Of a stretch of DNA of 39,906 bases, positions 1 to 8,874 are shown piece after piece. The notes below the pieces were generated by a model that did not search any database, had not been told where the DNA came from, and was given only the letters and a program-made list of their open reading frames with translations. The stretch lies in contig JACPQX010000110.1 of NCBI GenBank assembly GCA_016190255.1, forward strand, positions 1 through 39,906, given 5' to 3'. This DNA comes from Candidatus Methylomirabilis oxygeniifera (lineage in GTDB: Bacteria; Methylomirabilota; Methylomirabilia; Methylomirabilales; Methylomirabilaceae). The position numbers were made by a program, and so were the translations under genes. The first letter of the stretch is position 1; each line of letters starts with the position of its first letter.

Positions 1-119
1 AGCCGAAGCCCTGAGTGAAGCGAAGGGGTGGCAATCTCGCCGCTCTCACCTGGGCTATTGCGGGATTGCTTCAGTCACTTCGTTCCTTCGCAATGACACT
101 CTATTTAATGCGTTTGTAT
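1..119. repeat. Dispersed repeat, inverted copy of the element at about 32118..32222
   Basis: Reverse complement of 1..119 reads aatacaaacgcattaaatagagtgtcattgcgaaggaacgaagtgactgaagcaatccc...gcggcgagattgccaccccttcgcttcactcagggcttcggct, nearly identical to 32118..32222. Confidence 0.9.
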
Positions 120-1480
120 TAAATTCCCCCCACGAAACGACCGGGATTCAAGAGCCTATGTGGATCGAATTGCTGTTTCAACTCCCGCATCAACGCCAGG
201 GCTCTTCCCACCGATCCCCACACGTCGACGGCGGCCTTGACGGCAGCAGGGGCCGACACCACCACGAGGCTCCCGCCCTCCCGCACGATCGAATCCCGGA
301 GTGCCTCTATCGCCTTCGCCATCACCTCGACCGTCACGCCCGGCTTGCCTCCATCAACGGTCCAGTGCAGTCGGACGATCCCGCTCCCCGCCTCGCCAAT
401 CGCGAGGGAGTGCAGGCCGGCGGATCGCGCAATCTCCTCACTACGGCGGACAGTATCCAGAACCTTCCGGAGCACCACGCTGGCCTTCAACGCCACCCCC
501 ACCCGACCATCGCGATCGCGCGGCGCAAGGTTGCTGATCGCCGTCCAGAAGCTCGCCTGAGCATCCCCCTCCAGCAGGAATCCAGCCTCAGCCCCGCTCC
601 GCTCCGAGATCTTCTTGATCTGGCCGATCTGGGCATCAACCGCCTCGGCCACGCTTCCTACCGAGGACGCGAGCGCGACATGCCCTTGCGGAAGAGAGAG
701 ACCCGCCTGCCTCGCAACCAATTGCGCCGCGGCAGATGAGAGGATCTCGAGCGTACCGGGCACGATGGGCGCAGCAAGGATCTCTGCCACCGCCGAGGAC
801 AGGCCCTCTTCGTGCGGGAAGGAGGTCACCCATGTCCGCTCCACCGCCGGCAACGGGTAGATCCTAAACGTGGCTTCCACGATGATCCCCAGCGTCCCGA
901 GTGAGCCGATGTACAACTTCGGCATGTCATATCCGCTCACGTTCTTCACGACCTTCGCCCCGCCCCTCGTGATGGTACCGTCAGCATGGACAACGCGAAT
1001 CCCGATCAGCAAGTCGCGGGCGGCGCCGTACAGGAGACGCCGAGGGCCGCTTGCATTCGCTGCGAGGATCCCGCCGATCGTTGCCCGGGCAGCCAACGGG
1101 GGATCAAGGGGCAAGAACTGCCCTCGCTGGCCGAGGCAGGCCTGGACCTCGCGAAGCAGAGCGCCCCCCTGGATCGTAGCGGTCAGGTCGGCCGGTTCGT
1201 GTTCGATAACCCGATTGAACCGTGCCAGCCCGACCAGCAGATCGACCCTCTCGGGAATGCCGCCCAGAGATGTCTTCGTGCCGCTTCCCCACGGAATGAC
1301 TGAAAGCCGCTCCGAGGACGCCAGCCTCATGACCTCCGAGAGCTCCTCCACCGTGGCCGGAAATGCCGCTGCTGCCGGCACCTTGCCGTCCACGGCGTAC
1401 TGGGCGCACCGCTCTTCCGGCAGGACGTGCTCCGTCCCGACGATGCCCTCGAGCCGCGCGGCTAACTGGCCTGGCGTCAT
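119..1480 (-). CDS. glcE: FAD-binding oxidase, glycolate oxidase subunit GlcE-like
   Basis: 453 aa ORF; PCMH-type FAD motifs (PWGSGTKTSLGG, TIGGILAANASGPRRLLYGAARDLLIGI, GGAKVVKNVSGYDMPKLYIGSLGTLG) and C-terminal FDPHRLLNPGRF. Confidence 0.85.
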   Translation of the reverse strand: MTPGQLAARLEGIVGTEHVLPEERCAQYAVDGKVPAAAAFPATVEELSEVMRLASSERLSVIPWGSGTKTSLGGIPERVDLLVGLARFNRVIEHEPADLTATIQGGALLREVQACLGQRGQFLPLDPPLAARATIGGILAANASGPRRLLYGAARDLLIGIRVVHADGTITRGGAKVVKNVSGYDMPKLYIGSLGTLGIIVEATFRIYPLPAVERTWVTSFPHEEGLSSAVAEILAAPIVPGTLEILSSAAAQLVARQAGLSLPQGHVALASSVGSVAEAVDAQIGQIKKISERSGAEAGFLLEGDAQASFWTAISNLAPRDRDGRVGVALKASVVLRKVLDTVRRSEEIARSAGLHSLAIGEAGSGIVRLHWTVDGGKPGVTVEVMAKAIEALRDSIVREGGSLVVVSAPAAVKAAVDVWGSVGRALALMRELKQQFDPHRLLNPGRFVGGI

Positions 1481-1490
1481 TGTCGTCCAA

Positions 1491-1620
1491 ATTCACAGTT
1501 CAGAGTTCATAGTTCTTCGTAGTTCAGAGTTCATGGTTCATGGTTCATAGACCGAACCAACGTTCGGGGATTGTGTGCTCATCCCATCTGCTCTGAACTA
1601 TGAACTCCGAACTATGAACG
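1491..1620. repeat. Two-armed inverted heptanucleotide array (GTTCATA/GTTCAGA-type, then TGAACTA-type)
   Basis: cacagttcagagttcatagttc...gttcagagttcatggttcatggttcatag, a spacer of about 40 nt, then ctgaactatgaactccgaactatgaac. Confidence 0.85.
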
Positions 1621-1628
1621 ATTTTCGA

Positions 1629-2996
1629 TTACAGGCTGCCTTCGTCCCGCATGAGACGCACCGCGGCCTCGAAGGCTCGAATGGTCTTCTCCAGGTCCTC
1701 GTCCGAGTGAGCGGCTGACAGCCAGCCGTGGAAGAGCGGCAGATCGACGCCGTGCAGGATCAGGGCGCACCGCAGCAGGTGATACGCCTCCAGGTTGGGA
1801 TGTCCCATGAGAAGCCGATGATCCAGCCGTGATACGGGGCCGCTGATGTCAAGGCCGTGCCGGCGCGGGCCGAGAAAGAGGTTGATGATCGAGGACTCAC
1901 CATAGACGCAGGCATCCACCGCGAGCTTCTCGATGACCTCCGCGATTCCGGTCCGCAGAATCACTCCGGCGCGATCTGCCTTGGCCTGAGCCTGGCCGTC
2001 GGCGAGCAGTTCCAGAGTGGCAATGCCTGCGGCCGCAGAGAGTGGATTCGCGTTGAACGTTCCGGCGTGAGCGACTCGATCTTCCCGATTCCAGACCGAG
2101 TCGTCCCTGAACGCCAACTGGTCCATGATCTCGGCGCTGCCGACCACGGCGCCGCCCGGCAGGCCGCCAGCCAGGATCTTGGCGAGAGTGGTCAGGTCTG
2201 CATGGATCTCGTAGCGTTGCTGCGCACCCCCGGGAGCGAATCGAAACCCGGTGATCACTTCGTCGAAGATCAGGACCATGCCCTGCGCCCGGGTGAACTC
2301 TCGCAACCGGACCAGAAAGTTGCGGTCGGTCGGGATGGTTCCGGAGCTCCCGCCGCCTGGCTCAAGGATCACCCCTGCGACGTCGTCCCTTCCGGAGGTC
2401 AGCGCCGCGAAGGCGTCCCAGTTGTTCGGCGGGCAGATCAGGAGTCCGGCGAGGACACCTTGGGGCACGCCAGCCGAGACGGGACGATCGAACGGCGGGC
2501 GGACTCCGGCGACCGCGTAGTCGTGCCAGCCATGAAAATGACCTTCGAACTTCACGATCTTGTCTTTGCCTGTTGCAGCCCTGGCCAGCCGGATCGCCAG
2601 CAGCGTCGCCTCAGTCCCTGACCCGACGAAGCGGATCCGCTCGGTGCGTGCCATCAGCTTGAGCACCGCTTCTGCCCACCGCACCTCGAGCCCGTGACAG
2701 GCGCCATAGTGAGTCCCGCGACCGAGCTGATTTCCGACAGCCTGCTGGACAGTCGGGTGTGCATGTCCAAGGAAGAGCGCGCCGTGACCGACCCAGTAGT
2801 CGATCAACTCGTGGCCATCGACATCCCATTTCCTCGATCCGCCAGCTCGATCCACGTAGATGGGGAATGGCAGGAGGTGACGGATATCATGGGTGATGCC
2901 GCCCGCGATAGCCGCCTTGGCTCGATGGAACAACGCCTCCGACCGCGGATGCGCCCGGCGAAATTGCTCTTCAATGGACACCCTGGTCTTCGTCAT
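1629..2996 (-). CDS. Glutamate-1-semialdehyde 2,1-aminomutase-like class III aminotransferase
   Basis: GGITHDIRHLLPFPIYVDRAGGSRKWDVDGHELIDYWVGHGALFLGHAHP; GTEATLLAIRLARAATGKDKIVKFEGHFHGWHD; LIFDEVITGFR. Start placed at 2996 (MTKTRVS), overlapping the upstream stop, rather than the ORF-track start at 3041. Confidence 0.85.
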   Translation of the reverse strand: MTKTRVSIEEQFRRAHPRSEALFHRAKAAIAGGITHDIRHLLPFPIYVDRAGGSRKWDVDGHELIDYWVGHGALFLGHAHPTVQQAVGNQLGRGTHYGACHGLEVRWAEAVLKLMARTERIRFVGSGTEATLLAIRLARAATGKDKIVKFEGHFHGWHDYAVAGVRPPFDRPVSAGVPQGVLAGLLICPPNNWDAFAALTSGRDDVAGVILEPGGGSSGTIPTDRNFLVRLREFTRAQGMVLIFDEVITGFRFAPGGAQQRYEIHADLTTLAKILAGGLPGGAVVGSAEIMDQLAFRDDSVWNREDRVAHAGTFNANPLSAAAGIATLELLADGQAQAKADRAGVILRTGIAEVIEKLAVDACVYGESSIINLFLGPRRHGLDISGPVSRLDHRLLMGHPNLEAYHLLRCALILHGVDLPLFHGWLSAAHSDEDLEKTIRAFEAAVRLMRDEGSL

Positions 2997-3292
2997 CGGC
3001 TCGTTTCCTTCGCCGCGACTCCGAGAATCCGCCGCTGCCACAGCAAGAAGGTCAGCTTGCGGCGGAGCGCCGCTTCGCTCACCCGATACTTGAAGGCCTT
3101 GCGACCATCGAGGTAGAGCACAGGAATCTCCCAGGCGAATCGATCACGCAGCGAGGCATCGGCCCGGATATCGATCTCCCTGATGGCAAGCGGGTATTCC
3201 CCGCGAAGCCGTTCGAGCACTGACTTCATCTCGCGGCAGAGGCTGCATTCCTCACTGGTGTAAAGCTCAGCAACGATCGGTTCGGCATTCAT
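2993..3292 (-). CDS. Glutaredoxin-like (DUF836-type) family protein
   Basis: 99 aa; ELYTSEECSLCREMKSVLERL thioredoxin-fold CxxC and IPVLYLDGRKAFKYRV. Confidence 0.8.
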   Translation of the reverse strand: MNAEPIVAELYTSEECSLCREMKSVLERLRGEYPLAIREIDIRADASLRDRFAWEIPVLYLDGRKAFKYRVSEAALRRKLTFLLWQRRILGVAAKETSR

Positions 3293-3475
3293 GGTCCCCG
3301 CCAGATATGATCGTCACGTTACCACGCAGCCGCTTCACTGTCAACGCGACCCTGTCTGCGATTGAGTTCTACGCTGCTCCTTTGACGATCTCTTCCATCA
3401 TCACTCCGTTCCTCGTCTCTTGCATGAGCCACCATGGCTGATCTCTTGCCACCTCCAAGAGTTACGGCACGGTGA

Positions 3476-3840
3476 GATTACTGTAACTTATTGATATTAC
3501 TGACTAATTCAACCGACAAATGATTTTTTTCCCAAGCGAAAAAAAGGCTTGACAGTCGATGAGAGGTAGGCTAAAAGGGACTTCTCTTCTGGAGGTCTGA
3601 ACCCGCAAATGCCCATGGGACGCGGTTTTCCACAGTGCCATCATACTTCGTACCTGCCGCCAGGCTTCACTATGCTGCTTCTAATGCGACGGGGCGGGCG
3701 TTTCCGCCTTATCCACACCTGGGGATAAGTCTGTGGATAACCGAACCCGCGTCCCGCAAGGCTTTTTCAGTGGCAGATCGTAATTTATACAAGAAATTCA
3801 ATGAGTTGGATGAGGAGGCCGCTTGTGGATAACAATGGTG
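3476..3840. other. oriC: Putative chromosomal replication origin (oriC) and dnaA upstream region
   Basis: AT-rich tract 3476..3545; perfect DnaA boxes TTATCCACA (3709..3717) and TGTGGATAA (3732..3740, 3824..3832); near-match TTTTCCACA (3626..3634); directly upstream of dnaA with flanking genes diverging. Confidence 0.75.
3549..3577 (+). promoter_or_regulatory. Putative sigma70-type promoter reading toward dnaA
   Basis: TTGACA (3549..3554), 17 nt spacer, TAAAAG (3572..3577). Confidence 0.45.
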
Positions 3841-3851
3841 GAGGTAAGGTG

Positions 3852-5210
3852 ATGAGCCCAGTAAGCGCCGTTCCTAACGCCCGCGAGATATGGGACGAGG
3901 CCCTATCGACTATCCGGGGCAGGATTCCACGCCAGAGCTTCGACAACTGGTTCCGTCCCTTGAGCCTGGAGTCGATAGAAGGCTCTCGCATCAAGGTCCT
4001 CCTGCCGAACCGATTCTTCAAGGAGTGGTTCGAGGACCATTATGTGGCGATCCTCAAAACGGTGCTGGAAGACCTGATGTTCTCCAAGGTGGAAGTGGTC
4101 TTCCGGATTCCCGAGCAAGAGACCCAGACCGGAACCGATACCAGGGGCGAGGGTTCCGCCAGGCGTCCGGTTCGCCGACACCGGAACGAGGTCACGTATC
4201 TTAATCCGAAATACACGTTCGAAACCTTCGTCGTTGGAACCTCAAACCAGTTCGTCCACGCAGGCTGCCTGGCTGTGGGAGAACAGCTCTCCAAAGCCTA
4301 CAACCCGCTTTTCATTTACGGAGGTGTCGGGCTTGGCAAGACCCACCTGCTCCACGCGATCGGCCACCTCGTCCTGAGGCGGAACAACAGGCTCCGGCTC
4401 TCCTACGTCTCCTCCGAGAAATTTACCAATGACCTGATTAACGCGATTCGATTCGACTCAACAGTAGAATTCAGGAACCGCTACCGGAGCCTGGACTTGC
4501 TCCTGATCGACGATATCCAGTTCATTGCCGGCAAGGAGCGAACCCAGGAGGAGTTCTTTCACACCTTCAATGATCTCTACGACTCCGCCAAGCAGATCGT
4601 GATCTCCTCTGACAGCCTCCCTCGGGAGATCCCCACGCTCGAAGAGCGCCTGAGCTCGCGATTCGAATGGGGGCTGATCGCCGACATCCAGCCGCCGGAC
4701 CTCGAGACGAAGGCGGCCATTCTTCGAAAGAAGGCCCAAGCCGAGGCGGTCCGGCTTCCCGATGAAGTCTCGCTGTTCATCGCGAAGAACGTCCAGTCGA
4801 ACATTCGCGAACTGGAGGGCTCGCTCGTGCGCCTCATCGCCTATGCCTCTTTGACCGGCCGTGAGATCAGCCTGGAGCTGGCGCAGGAGACGCTGAAGGA
4901 GCTCAATGCCGAGCGCGCAAAGGTGATCACGCTTGGCGCGATCCAACGGGCAGTGGCCGACTTCTTCCGGGTCAAGGTCGAGGACCTGAAATCCAAGGAG
5001 CGGAATCAGGGTATCGTGTTGCCACGACAGGTGGCGATGTACCTCAGCCGCACCATGACCCCCTCCTCGCTGCCGGCCATCGGCGAGGCGTTCGGCGGAA
5101 AAGACCATACGACCGTGATCCACGCCTGCGAGAAAATCAAGCGACGACTGGCCGGCGATGACGGGTTCCGGCGTCAGATCGAATCCCTCACGCAATCGAT
5201 CGGCTCCTAG
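3852..5210 (+). CDS. dnaA: Chromosomal replication initiator protein DnaA
   Basis: NPKYTFETFVVGTSNQFVHA, GGVGLGKTHLLHAIGH (Walker A), LLIDDIQFIAGKERTQEEFFHTFNDL, GGKDHTTVIHACEKI. Start chosen at ATG 3852 (MSPVSAV) preceded by GGAGGTAAGGTG. Confidence 0.97.
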   Translation: MSPVSAVPNAREIWDEALSTIRGRIPRQSFDNWFRPLSLESIEGSRIKVLLPNRFFKEWFEDHYVAILKTVLEDLMFSKVEVVFRIPEQETQTGTDTRGEGSARRPVRRHRNEVTYLNPKYTFETFVVGTSNQFVHAGCLAVGEQLSKAYNPLFIYGGVGLGKTHLLHAIGHLVLRRNNRLRLSYVSSEKFTNDLINAIRFDSTVEFRNRYRSLDLLLIDDIQFIAGKERTQEEFFHTFNDLYDSAKQIVISSDSLPREIPTLEERLSSRFEWGLIADIQPPDLETKAAILRKKAQAEAVRLPDEVSLFIAKNVQSNIRELEGSLVRLIAYASLTGREISLELAQETLKELNAERAKVITLGAIQRAVADFFRVKVEDLKSKERNQGIVLPRQVAMYLSRTMTPSSLPAIGEAFGGKDHTTVIHACEKIKRRLAGDDGFRRQIESLTQSIGS

Positions 5211-5226
5211 TCCGAGGCAGCGTCCA

Positions 5227-6192
5227 GTGGCCAGCCGTATTCACACTCTGGAGATCCCCACCCCCTTCCCGGTCGGTCCGGTGAATGTCTACCTGATCGA
5301 GGGACGAGAGGCCGCCCTCATCGACACCGGTCCCAACACCCCAGAGGCATGGGAGAGCCTCCAGCAGGGTCTTCGACGCCTCGGCGCCACCGTCGATCAG
5401 ATCCGGCAGATCGTCATCACCCACGGCCATGCGGATCACTACGGCCTCGCAGGCAGGATCGCCACCGAGTCAGGCGCCAGTGTGTGGGCCCATCGGGATG
5501 ACCGGGATATGATCCAGGACTACCCCCAGGCGCTCTATGACTGGGTTCGCTTCCTACGGGCCTTCCTCCCCGAGACGGGCCTGGAGAATGGCTGGGTCGA
5601 GCGTTTCTGTCGGGCCATCGAAAAGCGGCAGGATTACGCCGCACCGACCCGTGTGGGCCGTCTGCTGCGGGACGAGGAGCGGGTGGAGCTCGACGGGATG
5701 CTGCTGAAAGTGATCCACACCCCCGGTCACAGCCCGGGTTCGATCTGCCTGTACAATGAGGCGGAGCGCCTGCTGTTCGCCGGAGACCATCTTCTGAAAA
5801 CCATCACGCCGAATCCTATCTTGCAGGCGTTCCCGGATTTCTTCGGCGAACGGTTCCAGGGGCTCGTCCACTATTTGGCTTCCCTCAACAAGCTCGAACG
5901 GTTGCCGATCGCCCGCATTCTTCCCGGACACGGCGAGGAGATTGCCGACTGCGACGCCAGGCTCCACGAGGTCCGGGAGCACTCCGAGCGGCGAAAGAAC
6001 AAACTGCTCGATCTGCTCAAACAGGGGGAGCTGACGATCATTCAGGCGAAGGAGGGGCTCTTCCCCGGCCTGCCGGATTCACAGACGCTCCTTGCCCTCT
6101 TCGATGTGATCGGACACCTCGACCTGCTGCGGCAGGAGGGAGCAGTCAGTTTCGATCGGCGAGACGGCCTGCTCTACGCAAAGGCTGCCTGA
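5227..6192 (+). CDS. MBL-fold metallohydrolase
   Basis: ITHGHADHYGLAG (HxHxDH), HTPGHSPGSICLY, LLFAGDHLL, ILPGHGEEI. GTG start at 5227 is in frame and avoids the long dnaA overlap. Confidence 0.88.
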   Translation: MASRIHTLEIPTPFPVGPVNVYLIEGREAALIDTGPNTPEAWESLQQGLRRLGATVDQIRQIVITHGHADHYGLAGRIATESGASVWAHRDDRDMIQDYPQALYDWVRFLRAFLPETGLENGWVERFCRAIEKRQDYAAPTRVGRLLRDEERVELDGMLLKVIHTPGHSPGSICLYNEAERLLFAGDHLLKTITPNPILQAFPDFFGERFQGLVHYLASLNKLERLPIARILPGHGEEIADCDARLHEVREHSERRKNKLLDLLKQGELTIIQAKEGLFPGLPDSQTLLALFDVIGHLDLLRQEGAVSFDRRDGLLYAKAA

Positions 6193-6214
6193 CCTCGCAC
6201 CTCGCACCTTGTAC

Positions 6215-6235
6215 GGGCGACCCGCCGGGTCGCCC
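6215..6235. repeat. Perfect 10-bp inverted repeat (intergenic hairpin)
   Basis: GGGCGACCCG c CGGGTCGCCC immediately after the MBL gene; no clear T-tract. Confidence 0.6.
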
Positions 6236-6270
6236 CTACGCCCCTCGCACCCCGCATCTCATTTGGACCA

Positions 6271-6299
6271 TTGCTCAAACGAACCGGTTCACGTACCAT
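6271..6299 (+). promoter_or_regulatory. Putative promoter, leaderless geometry
   Basis: TTGCTC (6271..6276), 17 nt, TACCAT (6294..6299); ATG at 6306, 6 nt after the -10. Confidence 0.4.
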
Positions 6300-6305
6300 G
6301 AGAGC

Positions 6306-7298
6306 ATGTCAAGCCTTGTAACGGGCGGGACGGGGTTCGTCGGCGCGGCGGTGGTCCGGGCGTTGCTTGCCGAGGGCCAGGCTGTGCGTGCCCTGGTCCG
6401 ACGTGCCGGCGATCCTCGGAATCTCGACGGGCTTGACGTCGAAATGACCTATGGTGACCTTCACGACAAGGAGTCCCTGCGCCGAGCCCTCAAGGGATGC
6501 CGACGCCTCTACCACGTCGCGGCCCACTACTCGCTGTGGGAGGCTGACCCGCGCGTCTTTTACCGGGTGAATGTTGACGGCACGCGAAACCTCCTCGAGG
6601 CCGCCCTAGACGAGGGGATCGAACGGGCCGTGTATACGAGCACCGTCGGCGCTTTGGGGCATCGGGACGACGGCCAACCAGCCGACGAGGAGACACCGGT
6701 GTGCCTCGATCGAATGATCGGCCACTACAAGCGGTCGAAGTTCCTCGGTGAGGAGGTCGCCCGGCAGGCTGCGAATCGCGGATTGCCGGTCGTGATCGTC
6801 AACCCGAGCACGCCGGTCGGGCCACGGGACATCAAGCCGACGCCGACCGGCCAGATCATCGTCGATTTCCTGAACCGCCGGATGCCAGCCTACATCGACA
6901 CCGGTCTGAACCTGATCGATGTGGATGACGTGGCCCGAGGACATCTCCTGGCGGCTGACCGTGGCCGGGTTGGAGAGCGGTACATCCTCGGCCACAGGAA
7001 TCTGAGCCTCAGGGAGATCTTCGCTCTTCTGGGACAGATCACGAAGATCCCGCCGCCCACGATCCGATTGCCGTACCATCTGATCCTCCCGCTCGCCCAC
7101 GCGAATCAATGGCTCTCCAACCGCATCACCAGGAAACCGCCAAGGATCCCGCTGGAGGGGGTGAAGATGGCAAGGCACCACATGTTCTTCACCGCCTCCA
7201 AGGCGGTCCAGGAATTAGGCTTGCCGCAATCGCCGATCGACCAGGCACTGGAAGGGGCGGTGCGGTGGTTTACCGGCAATGGGTATGTGGAGAAATAG
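6306..7298 (+). CDS. hpnA: NAD-dependent epimerase/dehydratase, hopanoid-associated sugar epimerase (HpnA)-like
   Basis: LVTGGTGFVGAAVVRALL Rossmann motif; RNLDGLDVEMTYGDLHDKESLRRALKGCRRLYHVAAHYSLWEADPRVFYRVNVDGTRNLLEAA; YKRSKFLGEEV. Confidence 0.8.
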   Translation: MSSLVTGGTGFVGAAVVRALLAEGQAVRALVRRAGDPRNLDGLDVEMTYGDLHDKESLRRALKGCRRLYHVAAHYSLWEADPRVFYRVNVDGTRNLLEAALDEGIERAVYTSTVGALGHRDDGQPADEETPVCLDRMIGHYKRSKFLGEEVARQAANRGLPVVIVNPSTPVGPRDIKPTPTGQIIVDFLNRRMPAYIDTGLNLIDVDDVARGHLLAADRGRVGERYILGHRNLSLREIFALLGQITKIPPPTIRLPYHLILPLAHANQWLSNRITRKPPRIPLEGVKMARHHMFFTASKAVQELGLPQSPIDQALEGAVRWFTGNGYVEK

Positions 7299-7302
7299 GT
7301 TC

Positions 7303-7331
7303 CGAGTTCCGGGTTCCAAGTTCCAGGCTTA
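7303..7331. repeat. One-armed heptanucleotide array (RGTTCCN x4)
   Basis: GGTTCCG AGTTCCG GGTTCCA AGTTCCA G in the short intergenic gap. Confidence 0.7.
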
Positions 7332-7346
7332 GAGAGGGAGGGGGCG

Positions 7347-7712
7347 GTGGCCTTTGCAAGACATCTTGGTCTTGAAACGAGGCGGATCGACGGCGGGGCT
7401 GAGGTTCGACTCGAAATCACGGAGCAGTCTCTCAACAGCCTCGGCGTCGCTCACGGCGGCGTGATCTGCAGTCTGGTGGATCACGCGATCGGGGCCGCGG
7501 TCGCCTTCGCCCTCGGGCGGGGCAGGCGAGCGGTGACAGCAGAGCTGAAGGTGAATTTCCTCGCCCCGGCCTCAGCAGGCGTCTTGATCGCCAAGGGCCG
7601 ACTACTCCGGGAGGGCAAGCGCCTCATCGTCGGCGAAGCAGAGGTCGTGGACCAGACCGGCAGGATGATCGCCAAGGGGCTCGGGACGTGGGCAGTCGTG
7701 GATACGCCGTGA
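7347..7712 (+). CDS. PaaI-like hotdog-fold thioesterase
   Basis: LNSLGVAHGGVICSLVDHAIGAAVAFAL; VTAELKVNFLAPA; LIVGEAEVVDQTGRMIAKGLGTW. GTG start. Confidence 0.82.
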   Translation: MAFARHLGLETRRIDGGAEVRLEITEQSLNSLGVAHGGVICSLVDHAIGAAVAFALGRGRRAVTAELKVNFLAPASAGVLIAKGRLLREGKRLIVGEAEVVDQTGRMIAKGLGTWAVVDTP

Positions 7713-7744
7713 GGAGACCGACGGACTAAGGAGCGCGCGGACCG

Positions 7745-8773
7745 ATGCCGGAGCCGAACGACTTGCATGACATCACGATCATCGGCGGCGGACCGACCGG
7801 GCTGTTCGCGGCCTACTACGCGAGGTTTCGCGGCCTCACCGCCAAGATCATCGATAGCCTCCCGGAGCTCGGCGGACAGTTGACGGCCGCGTACCCGGAG
7901 AAATATATCTATGACGTGGCCGGCTTCCCAAAGATCCTGGCGAAGGACCTCGTCAGGAACCTGGTGGAGCAGGCCATGGCGTATTCGCCGACAGTCTGTC
8001 TTGGGGAGCGCGTCCAGAAGCTTGAGCCATCGGGAGAGAAGCGCCTCCGGGTCCTCACCGACCGGGCAGAGCATTGGACCAGGGCGCTGATCATCACCAC
8101 CGGGTTGGGAATGTACACCCCCAGGCGCCTGAGGGGATCAGAGTTGTTCGAGGGCAAGGGTCTCTATTACACGGTGACGCGGACTGATGAGTTTCGTGGG
8201 AGGGAGCTGCTGATCATCGGGGGCGGCGACTCAGCCGTGGACTGGGCGCTCCACCTGGAACCGGTCGCCAGCGGCATCACGCTCATTCACCGGCGAGACC
8301 AGTTCCGCGCCCACGAAGAGAATGTGCGACAGCTCGTCAACTCGACCGTCAGGGTCAAGCTCTCCTACAAGCCGAAGGAACTCCGCGGAGAAGCGCGCGT
8401 CCGGGAGGTGGTGATCGTCAATACCAAGACAAAGGCAGAGGAGATCCTCCTCGTCGATGCCGTCCTGGCCTGCCTTGGCTTTTCCTCTGAGCTCGGCCCG
8501 ATGGCCGACTGGGGATTGGAACTCGAAGGGAATGAGGCATTCCAGGTCAACACAAGAATGGAGACCAATATTCCGGGGGTCTATGCCGCCGGCGACGTGG
8601 CTGCCTTTCCAGGAAAGGTGAAACTCATCGCCACCGGCTTCGGCGAGGCGGTCACCGCCGTCAACAACGCCGCCCACTACCTCGATCCCGGCATGAAGGT
8701 CTTCCCCGGCTACAGCACCACCATCATGAAGCGCCGCGAGCGAAAAGCTCAGAATAAGCAGATTACACCCTAA
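7745..8773 (+). CDS. Ferredoxin/flavodoxin-NADP+ reductase, thioredoxin reductase-like
   Basis: IIGGGPTGLFAAYYARFRGL; PELGGQLTAAYPEKYIYDVAGFPKI; LLIIGGGDSAVDWALHL; PGVYAAGDVAAFPGKVKLIATGFGEAVTAVNNAAHYLDP. Confidence 0.9.
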   Translation: MPEPNDLHDITIIGGGPTGLFAAYYARFRGLTAKIIDSLPELGGQLTAAYPEKYIYDVAGFPKILAKDLVRNLVEQAMAYSPTVCLGERVQKLEPSGEKRLRVLTDRAEHWTRALIITTGLGMYTPRRLRGSELFEGKGLYYTVTRTDEFRGRELLIIGGGDSAVDWALHLEPVASGITLIHRRDQFRAHEENVRQLVNSTVRVKLSYKPKELRGEARVREVVIVNTKTKAEEILLVDAVLACLGFSSELGPMADWGLELEGNEAFQVNTRMETNIPGVYAAGDVAAFPGKVKLIATGFGEAVTAVNNAAHYLDPGMKVFPGYSTTIMKRRERKAQNKQITP

Positions 8774-8874
8774 CCTCGCGAGCGCCACTGCACCACTCCC
8801 CCCACTGCAGCCACCCGCGCCACCAGGTTGACTGAGAGCTTCTGAAACTCCTACGAACCACTCACACCGGTATC

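Noticed and set aside
6215-6235. Rho-independent terminator after the MBL gene
   Set aside because: Perfect GC hairpin but no T-tract follows; listed only as a repeat.
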